A DNA stretch of 54,970 nt from an uncultured Bacillota bacterium. GTDB lineage: Bacteria > Bacillota > Dethiobacteria > DTU022 > UBA8154. The notes beneath the pieces were generated by a model that was given only the letters and a program-made list of their open reading frames with translations, did not search any database and was not told where the DNA came from. The DNA lies in assembly GCA_937973635.1 (NCBI GenBank), contig CALJJZ010000063.1, positions 1-54,970 of the forward strand, given 5' to 3'. Positions 15,675 through 23,989 of the stretch are shown here, one piece after another. Positions within the stretch are counted from its first letter, which is position 1, and each line of letters starts with the position of its first letter. Position numbers and translations under genes: made by a program.

Positions 15675-16935
15675 TTATGCAGCTTGCTTCATCTGGTTCT
15701 TTCTGAACTCACCCAAAACTAATTCTGCTTTGTATTCCATTTGCTTTTTCATCAGGTTGTAGATGACGGTCACTATCTTCTTTGAGATTACTACAAGTGC
15801 TTGGATTATTTGGGCGTGTTTTTAAGTATTGATACAACTCCTTCATCTCGGCGTTTACGGCAACCATGGTTCTGGCCATTTGGTAAAGCACATTCCTTAG
15901 ATTCTTCCGCCCTCGCTTCGATATGGAGGTCCCACTAATATTTTTTCCTGAGCTGTCTTCAATCAGGTTGTAGCCTGCCATCTTGCTTATCTGACGGGGA
16001 TGGTCAAATCTCAAGGGATCTCCAATCTCACCGAAGAAACTGGCGGCTGTCACTATGCCTATGCCTGGAATACTAAGAATTGTTCCTTTCATCCCTGTTT
16101 CGGTCAGGGCTTCTTCTATGGCATTTTCTATCTGTTCAAGTTGCTTTGTTAACATTTCTAATTCTCAAGCATGAGCTCTAATTTTAGTTTTGCTGATGCT
16201 AAGCCATATTTTACGCCGATAGATTCTTTTGCTGTCTCTACAAGTTGCCTAGCTTTTTTGAGACCAACGCTTTTTTTTACGGCCTTTCTTATCTCGGCCA
16301 GCACTCCATTTACACCAAGCTCTAGAATTAGTGACGGAAAGGGGCAGGACTTCATGATCTGCATGGATGTTTTACCCTTAAATGGCTGATACTGCTACAA
16401 ACTCAGGAAAGTACTCATCTAATACTGTAGTAATGGTATTCTTTAGGGCATTGTGTCTTTTCATCAAGCTTACTCTTGAGTTGGACAGCACTCTTAGTTC
16501 TGCAAATACATCCTGGGGCATGTATACGTCATAATATCTACCGTCACGGATTAATCTTGCTATGGTCAATGCATCTTTTTTGTCATTCTTCGTAGGGCTG
16601 TTATCGTCAAGTTCTTTGGCCCGCTTAGTATGATAAGGGTTGACCATTACTACTGTTATTCTGTTTGAAATTAGAAAGTTCACAAGGGGTTTCCAGTAAT
16701 GACCCGTCGGTTCCATGCCCACGATAACTTTATCCAGTTTCTTGAGCTTGCAAATATTTTGGATACTTTTTAGAATCTTTTCAAAGCCATTTTTATCATT
16801 CCTGAATTTTAGGGCTTTGCCTAATTCCAAGCCACGGTAATCTGTGAATCTTGCCCATTGAAGCTTCTTTGCAATATCGACTCCAACTATTAGTGTGCTT
16901 GTTGTTATTGCTTCTAGTTTCTGAGAGTTAAATAT
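15675..16935 (-). pseudogene. IS110-family transposase, inactivated by frameshifts
   Basis: Translation in three joined frames gives a nearly full-length IS110 transposase. The N-terminal DEDD domain begins TLIVGVDIAKK and includes IVGMEPTGHYW. The C-terminal Transposase_20 domain includes SIPGIGIVTAASFFGEIGD and ISKRGRKNLRN, and the protein ends EFRKNQMKQAA. Frame breaks occur near 16380-16392, 16158-16163 and 15803-15810. The codon at the expected start position (16935-16933), 10 bases after GGAGG, is ATA instead of ATG. Four independent lesions make it a dead copy. Three shorter open frames in this interval are its fragments and not separate genes. Confidence 0.92.
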
Positions 16936-16941
16936 TTGCTT

Positions 16942-17004
16942 ATAACCTCCGGCTTATGGTTTTTGTGCGTGTCGCAGCACACATTAATCATAACTGGAGG
17001 TTAT
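16942..17004 (-). repeat. Inverted repeat that can mask the transposase ribosome binding site
   Basis: Perfect 9-bp arms ATAACCTCC (16942-16950) and GGAGGTTAT (16996-17004) on the plus strand enclose further partly complementary sequence, including TTATG/CATAA and GTGTG/CACGC pairs. In the transposase mRNA the downstream arm contains the GGAGG ribosome binding site. Transcripts entering from outside would therefore fold and hide it, a known way for insertion sequences to avoid translation from neighbouring promoters. Confidence 0.6.
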
Positions 17005-17053
17005 TTATTTTTCAAAGAGCATTTTCACGGATTATAGGAATGCTTATATAGTT

Positions 17054-18238
17054 TTAGAAGGCATAGTAGGCTTCACGAATCACTTCCTGCAGGGTTGTAT
17101 CTGCCTGGGCTGCCCGTTCCAGGCCATCTTGCAGTAGAGGCTTCATCCCCCTGGATAGAGCATAATTGCGGATTTCCTGTCCACTGTGGGAATGGTGGAT
17201 CAGATTACGTATACCCTCGTCTACGATCATTATTTCATGTATGGCAGTACGCCCTTTAAAGCCTGTATAGTTACACTTTTCACAGCCTCTGCCCCGGTAA
17301 AATTCCGGTTCTTTGCTGTTCCCACATATCTCAGCGTAAAGGGAAAGGGCGGCGGGGGAAGGATTTTCCCGTTCCAGGCAATTTCGGCAGTTTAAACGAA
17401 TTAAACGCTGTGAGACGACACCAACCAGCGAAGAATTAAGCATATAGGGCTCTACCCCCATATCCAGAAGCCTCGTCACAGCCCGTGGTGCGTCACTGGT
17501 GTGTAAGGTGGAAAAGACCAGATGGCCGGTTAGCGCAGCCCTGGCAGCAATCTCCGCAGTTTCCGTATCGCGAATTTCACCCACCATGATGACATTGGGA
17601 TCCTGTCGTAAGACGGTACGCAGAGCACGGGCAAAAGTAAGACCCGTTTTGGGGTTTACCTGGACCTGGTTGACATGCTTAAGCCGGTATTCTACCGGGT
17701 CCTCTACGGTAATTGTATTAATCTCTGGGCTGCTGATATGACGGAGCGTACTATATAGCGTAGTAGTTTTTCCACAACCAGTTGGCCCGGTTACCAGGAT
17801 CATACCCCAAGCATGGGCAAGAAAATGAAGATATTTGCTTTTGTTTTGAGCATTAAACCCCAACGTATCTAGCGCCATAATTAAGGCTTCGGGGTTTAGA
17901 ATACGTAGTACAACCTTTTCCCCATAGATAACAGGAAGAGTAGAAGCCCGAATATTAATCTCCTGCCCTTCTCTGTTCAGGTAAATATTCCCATCCTGGG
18001 GCAACCTCTTCTCGGTTATATCCATCCCTGCCATAATCTTAAGCCGGGAGATAATTTGCAACATAACCTCCCTGGCATAGGTACGCAACGGATAAAGGAC
18101 ACCATCTATGCGTAACCTGACAGAGAGGCCTTCTTCTGCCGGTTCCAGATGTATGTCACTGGCTCCTCTACGAATCCCTTCCAGGATCATTTCATTAACA
18201 AGTTCAATAATAAGGTCTTCTTCTTTTTTGCTCATCAA
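17054..18238 (-). CDS. GspE/PilB-type secretion ATPase
   Basis: This hexameric ATPase would power pilus or pseudopilus assembly from the cytoplasm. Walker A GPTGCGKT lies at residues 151-158, the Asp box in ITVEDPVEYRL, Walker B in NVIMVGEIRD and the His box in LVFSTLHTSDAP. A tetra-cysteine zinc motif, CRNC and CEKC, follows near residues 283 and 319. At 394 aa it lacks the N-terminal MshEN domain of most PilB/GspE proteins and starts directly with the SDIHLEP segment. The next gene upstream is the remnant of a prepilin peptidase, 15 bases away. The IS110 relic lies just downstream. Confidence 0.9.
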   Translation of the reverse strand: MMSKKEEDLIIELVNEMILEGIRRGASDIHLEPAEEGLSVRLRIDGVLYPLRTYAREVMLQIISRLKIMAGMDITEKRLPQDGNIYLNREGQEINIRASTLPVIYGEKVVLRILNPEALIMALDTLGFNAQNKSKYLHFLAHAWGMILVTGPTGCGKTTTLYSTLRHISSPEINTITVEDPVEYRLKHVNQVQVNPKTGLTFARALRTVLRQDPNVIMVGEIRDTETAEIAARAALTGHLVFSTLHTSDAPRAVTRLLDMGVEPYMLNSSLVGVVSQRLIRLNCRNCLERENPSPAALSLYAEICGNSKEPEFYRGRGCEKCNYTGFKGRTAIHEIMIVDEGIRNLIHHSHSGQEIRNYALSRGMKPLLQDGLERAAQADTTLQEVIREAYYAF

Positions 18239-18253
18239 ATTCCTCTTTCACGA

Positions 18254-18544
18254 CTACATATAGAGCACATAGCAGTGCCATATTTCCAAACCCCAGAATT
18301 TGGTAATAATAAAAGCGATTATGAGGAAAGGAGCGAAAGGCAGAGGGTCGCTACGCCTTTTTTTGCCTGCAAAGATAAGCACAAGACCAACTGCAGCCCC
18401 AAGTAAGAAGGACAGCAGAAAGACAACAAGCACCATGGGCCATCCCGAAGCCAAGCCGAGGACAGCCATGAGTTTAATATCTCCGCTATCCATGCCCCCT
18501 CTGCTCAATACGGCAATCAGGGAAAAAAGCCCCCCGCCGGTCCA
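18254..18544 (-). pseudogene. Prepilin peptidase (A24) C-terminal remnant
   Basis: The sequence GGMDSGDIKLMAVLG near the start carries the second catalytic aspartate of the A24 aspartic prepilin peptidases (GxGDxKL). Two membrane helices and the KRRSDPLPFAPFL segment of the family C-terminus follow. The N-terminal 150 or so residues, with the zinc-binding N-methyltransferase domain and the first catalytic Asp, are missing. Homology stops at about 18544, and 17 bases further is the stop codon of yqeG. A deletion or rearrangement probably joined yqeG to the middle of this gene. A TTG at 18508 could start an 84-aa protein, but it would lack one catalytic Asp. Confidence 0.8.
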
Positions 18545-18560
18545 TGAATTATAATTAAAG

Positions 18561-19064
18561 TTACTTCAAGTGTCCTTTGCGGCGCAGGTTGTAAAGAATA
18601 AACTTCTCCACCTGGCGCATAATTTTCGTGCCAATAAATTCCTGTTTTTTTAGGGGTCGGACAAGGATTGTATAAAGTCCCAAACGGTTACCACCCAAAA
18701 TATCAGTAAAAACCTGATCACCTACTACTGCTGCCTGGGAAGGTTTGATTTTCATCAGTTCAAGGGCTTTCCGAAAAGCGCGTCTGCGCGGCTTTACTGC
18801 CTGCCAGATAAAAGGTATGCTGAAGATCCCTGCCAGTGTTTTTCCTCTTCTGGGGTGGTTGTTGGAAACTATGCAGACAGAAAACCCGGCTTCTTTAATC
18901 TTTTGTAACCAGGCTACAGCTTCGGGGTAGTGAGCATCTTCATTCCAGGGAACAAGTGTATTATCAAGATCTGCAATGATCCCTTTAATTCCTTTTTCTT
19001 TCAGTTGTTTCAGATCTATTTGCTGTACACTATTAACGTATTGCCGCGGGTAAAGAAGGCGCAA
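18561..19064 (-). CDS. YqeG family HAD-type phosphatase
   Basis: HAD superfamily subclass IIIA phosphatase of the YqeG type, 167 aa. Motif I DLDNTLV lies near residues 32-38, motif II is VSNN, the motif III lysine is in VKPRRRAF, and motif IV is GDQVFTDILGGN. YqeG in Bacillus is encoded with aroE and yqeH; here it follows sigK instead. The substrate is not established. The start is TTG with GGAGG 9 bases upstream. Its stop codon borders the truncated prepilin peptidase. Confidence 0.9.
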   Translation of the reverse strand: MRLLYPRQYVNSVQQIDLKQLKEKGIKGIIADLDNTLVPWNEDAHYPEAVAWLQKIKEAGFSVCIVSNNHPRRGKTLAGIFSIPFIWQAVKPRRRAFRKALELMKIKPSQAAVVGDQVFTDILGGNRLGLYTILVRPLKKQEFIGTKIMRQVEKFILYNLRRKGHLK

Positions 19065-19255
19065 TTATATAAACCTCCGGTCTTGTTACCATTATTATTT
19101 CCCCTTTTATTCTAATGCAGGCAGATAAAATATTTCCCTTTAACAACAATTATTTCTACACTTTTATGCATATACCTTGTCTTTTGCCAGAAATATGTTT
19201 TTTAAAAGCCTGTCCTCAATAAAAAGCAAAAAGCAAAAAATATTTAGGGGTACCG

Positions 19256-19969
19256 CTAACCATTACAATTTATCTGGTAACCCTCCAAGGCAAACTCAGA
19301 GGCGATCTGGTTAATAATTTTTTTTTCGATGCGGGAAACATAAGAACGGGAAATGCCCAGGTCCCCTGCCACTTCCCGCTGGGTATGTCTCCTGCCGTTT
19401 AAACCGTAACGCATAAACAGAACTTTACGCTCCCGGGGTTTCAGTTTGGTAAGAACACGTTGCAGTTTCTCCTCGAGGATAATAGCTTCCACTGCATCAA
19501 GGACCAAATCAGAGTTGCTGCCCAGAACATCTTCAAGGGTTATCTCGTTTCCATCTTTATCTACACCTATGGGATCGTGAAGTGACACATCCTGTCTGTT
19601 TTTTTTCCTTGACCTTATATGCATCAGAATTTCATTTTCTACACATCTTGCCGCATAAGTAGCGAGACGAGTTCCCCTTTCCAGATTAAAAGTTTTAATG
19701 GCCTTGATTAATCCAATAGTGCCAATGGAGATAAGATCCTCCCTGTCTTCACCTGTGTTTTCAAATTTCTTGACCACATGGGCAACCAAACGCAGGTTAT
19801 GTTCAATCAAAACCTTTTGGGCGTTTTCATCCCCGTTATGCAGTTGTTCTAAATATTTTTTTTCTTCCTCACTGTCCAGTGGCTGAGGAAACGATTCACT
19901 GGTAATATAAGATACAAGGAGCAGCATGCCCCTTAGCATCGCTATTGCCAATACCAATAAAGCAAACAT
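19256..19969 (-). CDS. sigK: Late mother-cell sporulation sigma factor SigK
   Basis: Sigma-K directs late mother-cell gene expression. The protein starts with a hydrophobic pro-sequence (about residues 1-20) ending SYITSESFPQPL, as in pro-sigma-K. Region 2 follows (HNLRLVAHVVKKF, GEDREDLISIGTIGLIKA) and then region 4 (KPRERKVLFMRYGLNG and DLGISRSYVSRIEKK). It is a continuous 237-aa frame, so no skin element interrupts it as in Bacillus subtilis and some clostridia. It lies 32 bases downstream of addA. The pro-sequence suggests activation by a SpoIVFB-like protease, consistent with a BofC-like gene elsewhere in the window. Confidence 0.95.
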   Translation of the reverse strand: MFALLVLAIAMLRGMLLLVSYITSESFPQPLDSEEEKKYLEQLHNGDENAQKVLIEHNLRLVAHVVKKFENTGEDREDLISIGTIGLIKAIKTFNLERGTRLATYAARCVENEILMHIRSRKKNRQDVSLHDPIGVDKDGNEITLEDVLGSNSDLVLDAVEAIILEEKLQRVLTKLKPRERKVLFMRYGLNGRRHTQREVAGDLGISRSYVSRIEKKIINQIASEFALEGYQINCNG

Positions 19970-20001
19970 GCCCTCTGCCCCACTTTAGCATTAGATCAGT
20001 A

Positions 20002-23000
20002 TCACTCTATATTAATATGAGGGTTAAAGGGTTTATGTGCATGTCCCAGGCAATTGATACGTATTGTTTCCTCTCTGTTGATGAGATAGACATATGCTTC
20101 CTTTACTTCTTTCCCATAGATTTCTTCTGCTGCCAGAGCATAATAGCGAAGCTGCCAATAGTATTGCTCTGCCAGCAAATCTAGATTCGTGCTTTTTCCT
20201 CCCCCATACTTGTAATCTATAAGCACAAGGCCATCATCTTCTTCAAAGAGGCAATCGATTACTCCCTGAATAAAAACCTTTTCCATTTCCCCCTGCCATT
20301 CTGGATATATTTCCCCGGCAGGCAAAGTCATAGTAAAAGGTAGTTCTCGCCAGATCTGACGGGCTTTAAGAAGCCTCTTTCCCAGAGGTCCCTGGAAAAA
20401 AGCAGCGATTAGTCCAGGCTCGACCAGACTATGTTCCTGCGGCGTTAATTGTTCCCTTGTTACCATTTCAGCAAGTTGCTTTTTTATAGATAACAGGTCG
20501 AGAGGCTGATTTAGATCCAGATATTGCATAACAAGGTGATAAACTGAACCACGCCTAGCCGCATCTGGTTCAGCGTCCTGGATAAAGCGAGGGACAATAT
20601 TAACATTAGGATAAGGCAGCTCCAACATTCTTAGTTTATCTCCGTCATCTCCTTCCAAACCAGCATTTTGCAGTTTATATAGAGCAGAAACAGATAATTT
20701 GGCAAAATGAGTGGTCGCTGCAGCATAAGGATATTGCCATGCCAGACGCCGTTCAATTTCACCCTGCCAGAGCGTTGACTCTGCTACCGGTTCCAGGTTT
20801 TTTATTTTTTCATCATATACTAAAATCTTGCCGGCAGCTACTTCTTTCAGCGCTTGCTCTTGCTTAAGCAAGGAAGAAATTCCTAAAATTTCCACCCGCC
20901 AGGCAGGAGTTTCGGAAGTTAAAATTCCTACCTGTTTTTCTTTCTGCATAAATTGAGTTAAAGCATGGGCCTGGGGATGCCTAAGCAGGGCCGGGCCAAT
21001 CCAGTCCAGATAATTAGAAGCCCGAACACGTTCAAATACCGGCAATAATAGATCCTGCTGCTGAATTTGTTCTTCCCACCGCCTGACCCTTGCTTTTAGA
21101 TCCTTTAAGGCGGCTACGAGAATTAATTTTTGTTCAGCCCTTGTCAGCGCAACATATAAAATACGCATTTCTTCCGCCAGGAGCTCCTGCTCCAGCTTTC
21201 TTCTAACCGCAAGCCAGGGGAGGGTCGGATAAACCAGGCGTAAATTCATGTCTATATATTTGGGGCCAAACCCTAAATCCCTGTGAACTAAAAAGTTTCC
21301 GCCAAGATCCTGTTTATTAAAGCGCCTGGTCAGACCTGCCACAAAGACTATGGGGAATTCCATGCCTTTACTTTTATGTACAGTGAGCAGACGTACCACA
21401 TCTTCTTGTTCGCCCAGGGCCCGTGCTGTTCCCAGATCGCTTCCTTGCTCACGCAAACGTTCCACAAAATGGAGAAAACGGGAAAGACCTCGGAATGAAG
21501 TAGCCTCATACTGTCTTGCCCGGTCATAGAGGGCACGGAGATTAGCCTGCCGCTGCCTACCACCAGTCATACCGCCCACAAGGTCATAATAGCCGCTATC
21601 CGCATAAATTTGCCAAATTAATTTCCCTACCGAATCCTGTCTTGCTATTTCTTGCCAGCTGCCAAGCTGTTCCAGAAAAAATGAGAGCTTTTTCTTGAGA
21701 ACAGCAGCTTCCCCTGTCACCTCATCGGAAGTTAAAAAAGCCAGTAGTGCCTCATAATAAAAGCCATGGGGTAAAGCGTTACGGATCTTGGCCAGCTCTT
21801 CGGCTTTCAAGCCCACAAGGGGAGATCTTAAAACTGCGGCCAGAGGAATATCCTGGTAAGGATTGTCAACTATTTTTAGCAGGGAAAGCATCACCTCAAC
21901 CTCTACAGCAGAAAAATACCCCGTTGATAGCTCTGCATAGGCAGGAATGCCGCACTGCTGCAGTTCTTCAAGGATAACAGGAGCGATGTTTTTGTAAGAA
22001 CGCATTAAGATCACGATGTCCCGGTAAGCAGGCAGGCGATATATTGCTTTTTCCTTGTCATAGATGAAAAGAGGCTTTCTTTCTCCTTCACCCCTTAACT
22101 CTCTAATGCGACGTGCGATGAGTTTGCCTTCGAGAGCAGCCATTTCCCATTCTTCCTCCGCCTCAGCAACGGCATCTTCCTCCGTTTCTCCCTCTTTTTC
22201 CTCCCTATCCCCGTCCGTATTAAATGGCTCAACGATATCTTCCTCAGCGGAAATATCCTGTCCTAAATCGAAGCAGGGATCATCCGCAGAAAGGAGCAGT
22301 GTTTCTAGAGCATAGGGATCTTTCCAATCTGTATCTTCAGGATAAGCGGGGTAAGAAGCAGCATAACGCAGCCAGGCTTTCTGATCATAGGCAATTTCAC
22401 CAAGTTGCTCGTCCATAAGCTGACTAAAGAGATAATTTACTCCATCCACCACTTCCTTACGGCTGCGAAAGTTATGTCTAAGGGGGATCGTCATCCCGCT
22501 ATTAGCATCACTATCATAAAGGTGCTGCTTTTTAAGAAAAAGCTCCGGCGCAGCAAGACGAAAACGGTAGATACTTTGCTTTACATCTCCTACCATAAAA
22601 TTGTTTCCAGGACTTTCCCTAGATACAAGGTTAATAATCGTTTCTTGCAACTGGTTGATGTCCTGATATTCGTCTACCAGTACCGATATAAACCGCTCAC
22701 GGTAAGCAAGGGCCGCCACAGAAGGAAGATATTTCCCTGGAGGGGATTGAGGATCCCGTAAAATTTGCAGAGCATAATGTTCAAGGTCGTTAAAGTCGGC
22801 CATGCCCTTTTCCGCTTTTAAGGCAAAATAACGTTTGTGAAAATCTCGGACAAGTTCCACCAGAATTTGCATTAAAGGAGCCAGGCAGGCCAACTCTTTC
22901 CTGTGCGCCTCCAAGTTACGGGAAAATAAGCCTTTATACAGATTTGTTAATACTTTTTTGCAGCGGTTGCGCAGATCAACCACCTGTTTGCGCAACATAG

Positions 23001-23916
23001 GATTAAAAGCATCACCGCGACAAGGTTTAAGCCTGTCAAAGGAGATCTGTTGCATCGCCAGGCCAAGCTCATCCCACGAACCATGGACAGCCCCCAGCGC
23101 TTTTTCTACCATCAAAAGTTCCGCTTCCAAGTTATCGCGGTAAGGGGCAGGTCCGCCGGGTTGTCCGGCTATTTCCAGGGCCAGCTCCAAAAGCTTTATT
23201 ATCTGCAACAACTCCCAGCGGCAGATTTCTCTTAATATCTCCAACCAAGGACGAAGGCTGTTTTCCTCTCCAGAGTGAAAAACCGCAGCTTTTTCAATCA
23301 ACCATTGTTCAGGTTCGGGGTGACTCCAGGCAAAACGGTAAAGCTTTAAAATAAGATCCTGCAGCGGTTGGTCGCCCCGTGCGCTGCTATAGCCCTCTAC
23401 CAGGCGGTAAAAAGGGCTGTCAAGTTCCTGGTTGGCATAATAATCTTCCAGTAGTTCATCAAGAAGATCCTGCTGTAAGACAAAGGCTTCGCCTTCATCC
23501 AGTAAACGCATTGCAGGATCAATGCCTAGAAGATAATAGTGTTCGCGTATTACCTCCAGGCAAAAAGAATGGATTGTACTAATTTGGGCTTTGTGCAACA
23601 GCAAAAGCTGACGTCTCAACTGGGAGGAGTGAGGATTTTTACGCATTTCTTCTTCCAGTGCGACCGCCAGCCGTTTTTTCATCTCAGCAGCAGCTGCATT
23701 GGTAAAGGTCACTACAAGGAGCCGGTCCAGTTGTACAGGCGGATCATCATTACAAATCTGCTCTATCAAGCGTTTAATTAAAACCATCGTTTTCCCCGCA
23801 CCTGCGCCGGCAGTTACCAAAATATTGTCTCCCTGGCTTTTTATGGCCTTCCATTGCTCTTCTGTCCATCGAGACTCAGCAGGAGGACATTTAAGCCCTT
23901 CTCCATTGTGATTCAT
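20002..23916 (-). CDS. addA: ATP-dependent helicase/nuclease subunit A
   Basis: AddA is the UvrD-like 3'-5' helicase and nuclease subunit of AddAB, which processes double-strand breaks up to Chi sites for RecA loading. The helicase signature includes Walker A AGAGAGKT near residue 38, LVVTFTNAAAAEM, LVDEYQDINQLQ, VGDVKQSIYRFR, LLTVHKSKGMEFPIVFV and ILYVALTRAEQKL. The C-terminal RecB-like nuclease domain has GVIDCLF followed by VLIDYKYG. Length is about 1304 aa. I chose the ATG at 23916 because the upstream ATG at 23937 has no ribosome binding site and the intervening codons contain GGAGG and AGGGG. It follows addB in the usual order. Confidence 0.96.
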   Translation of the reverse strand: MNHNGEGLKCPPAESRWTEEQWKAIKSQGDNILVTAGAGAGKTMVLIKRLIEQICNDDPPVQLDRLLVVTFTNAAAAEMKKRLAVALEEEMRKNPHSSQLRRQLLLLHKAQISTIHSFCLEVIREHYYLLGIDPAMRLLDEGEAFVLQQDLLDELLEDYYANQELDSPFYRLVEGYSSARGDQPLQDLILKLYRFAWSHPEPEQWLIEKAAVFHSGEENSLRPWLEILREICRWELLQIIKLLELALEIAGQPGGPAPYRDNLEAELLMVEKALGAVHGSWDELGLAMQQISFDRLKPCRGDAFNPMLRKQVVDLRNRCKKVLTNLYKGLFSRNLEAHRKELACLAPLMQILVELVRDFHKRYFALKAEKGMADFNDLEHYALQILRDPQSPPGKYLPSVAALAYRERFISVLVDEYQDINQLQETIINLVSRESPGNNFMVGDVKQSIYRFRLAAPELFLKKQHLYDSDANSGMTIPLRHNFRSRKEVVDGVNYLFSQLMDEQLGEIAYDQKAWLRYAASYPAYPEDTDWKDPYALETLLLSADDPCFDLGQDISAEEDIVEPFNTDGDREEKEGETEEDAVAEAEEEWEMAALEGKLIARRIRELRGEGERKPLFIYDKEKAIYRLPAYRDIVILMRSYKNIAPVILEELQQCGIPAYAELSTGYFSAVEVEVMLSLLKIVDNPYQDIPLAAVLRSPLVGLKAEELAKIRNALPHGFYYEALLAFLTSDEVTGEAAVLKKKLSFFLEQLGSWQEIARQDSVGKLIWQIYADSGYYDLVGGMTGGRQRQANLRALYDRARQYEATSFRGLSRFLHFVERLREQGSDLGTARALGEQEDVVRLLTVHKSKGMEFPIVFVAGLTRRFNKQDLGGNFLVHRDLGFGPKYIDMNLRLVYPTLPWLAVRRKLEQELLAEEMRILYVALTRAEQKLILVAALKDLKARVRRWEEQIQQQDLLLPVFERVRASNYLDWIGPALLRHPQAHALTQFMQKEKQVGILTSETPAWRVEILGISSLLKQEQALKEVAAGKILVYDEKIKNLEPVAESTLWQGEIERRLAWQYPYAAATTHFAKLSVSALYKLQNAGLEGDDGDKLRMLELPYPNVNIVPRFIQDAEPDAARRGSVYHLVMQYLDLNQPLDLLSIKKQLAEMVTREQLTPQEHSLVEPGLIAAFFQGPLGKRLLKARQIWRELPFTMTLPAGEIYPEWQGEMEKVFIQGVIDCLFEEDDGLVLIDYKYGGGKSTNLDLLAEQYYWQLRYYALAAEEIYGKEVKEAYVYLINREETIRINCLGHAHKPFNPHINIE

Positions 23917-23989
23917 TTCCCCTGCTTTACCTCCCATTCAGCCATACTTTTGTGTCCTTATGCTCCCGGACAAGCACAACCATACAGCG

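Larger units (their letters stand above)
15395..17010 (-). mobile_element. IS110-family insertion sequence (degenerate)
   Basis: The element comprises the broken DEDD transposase, an upstream inverted repeat and about 280 bases of downstream non-coding sequence. IS110 elements lack ordinary terminal inverted repeats and usually make no target duplication, so both ends are approximate. It sits between the gspE-like gene and the EAL-HDOD gene and probably separates genes that were once contiguous in the pseudopilus locus. Confidence 0.75.

Noticed and set aside
15709-16830. Three separate small genes on the minus strand
   Set aside because: Joined across frames they give one IS110 transposase with continuous family homology, so they are fragments of a single pseudogene.
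19256-19969. skin-type insertion in sigK
   Set aside because: The sigK frame is continuous from pro-sequence to region 4.
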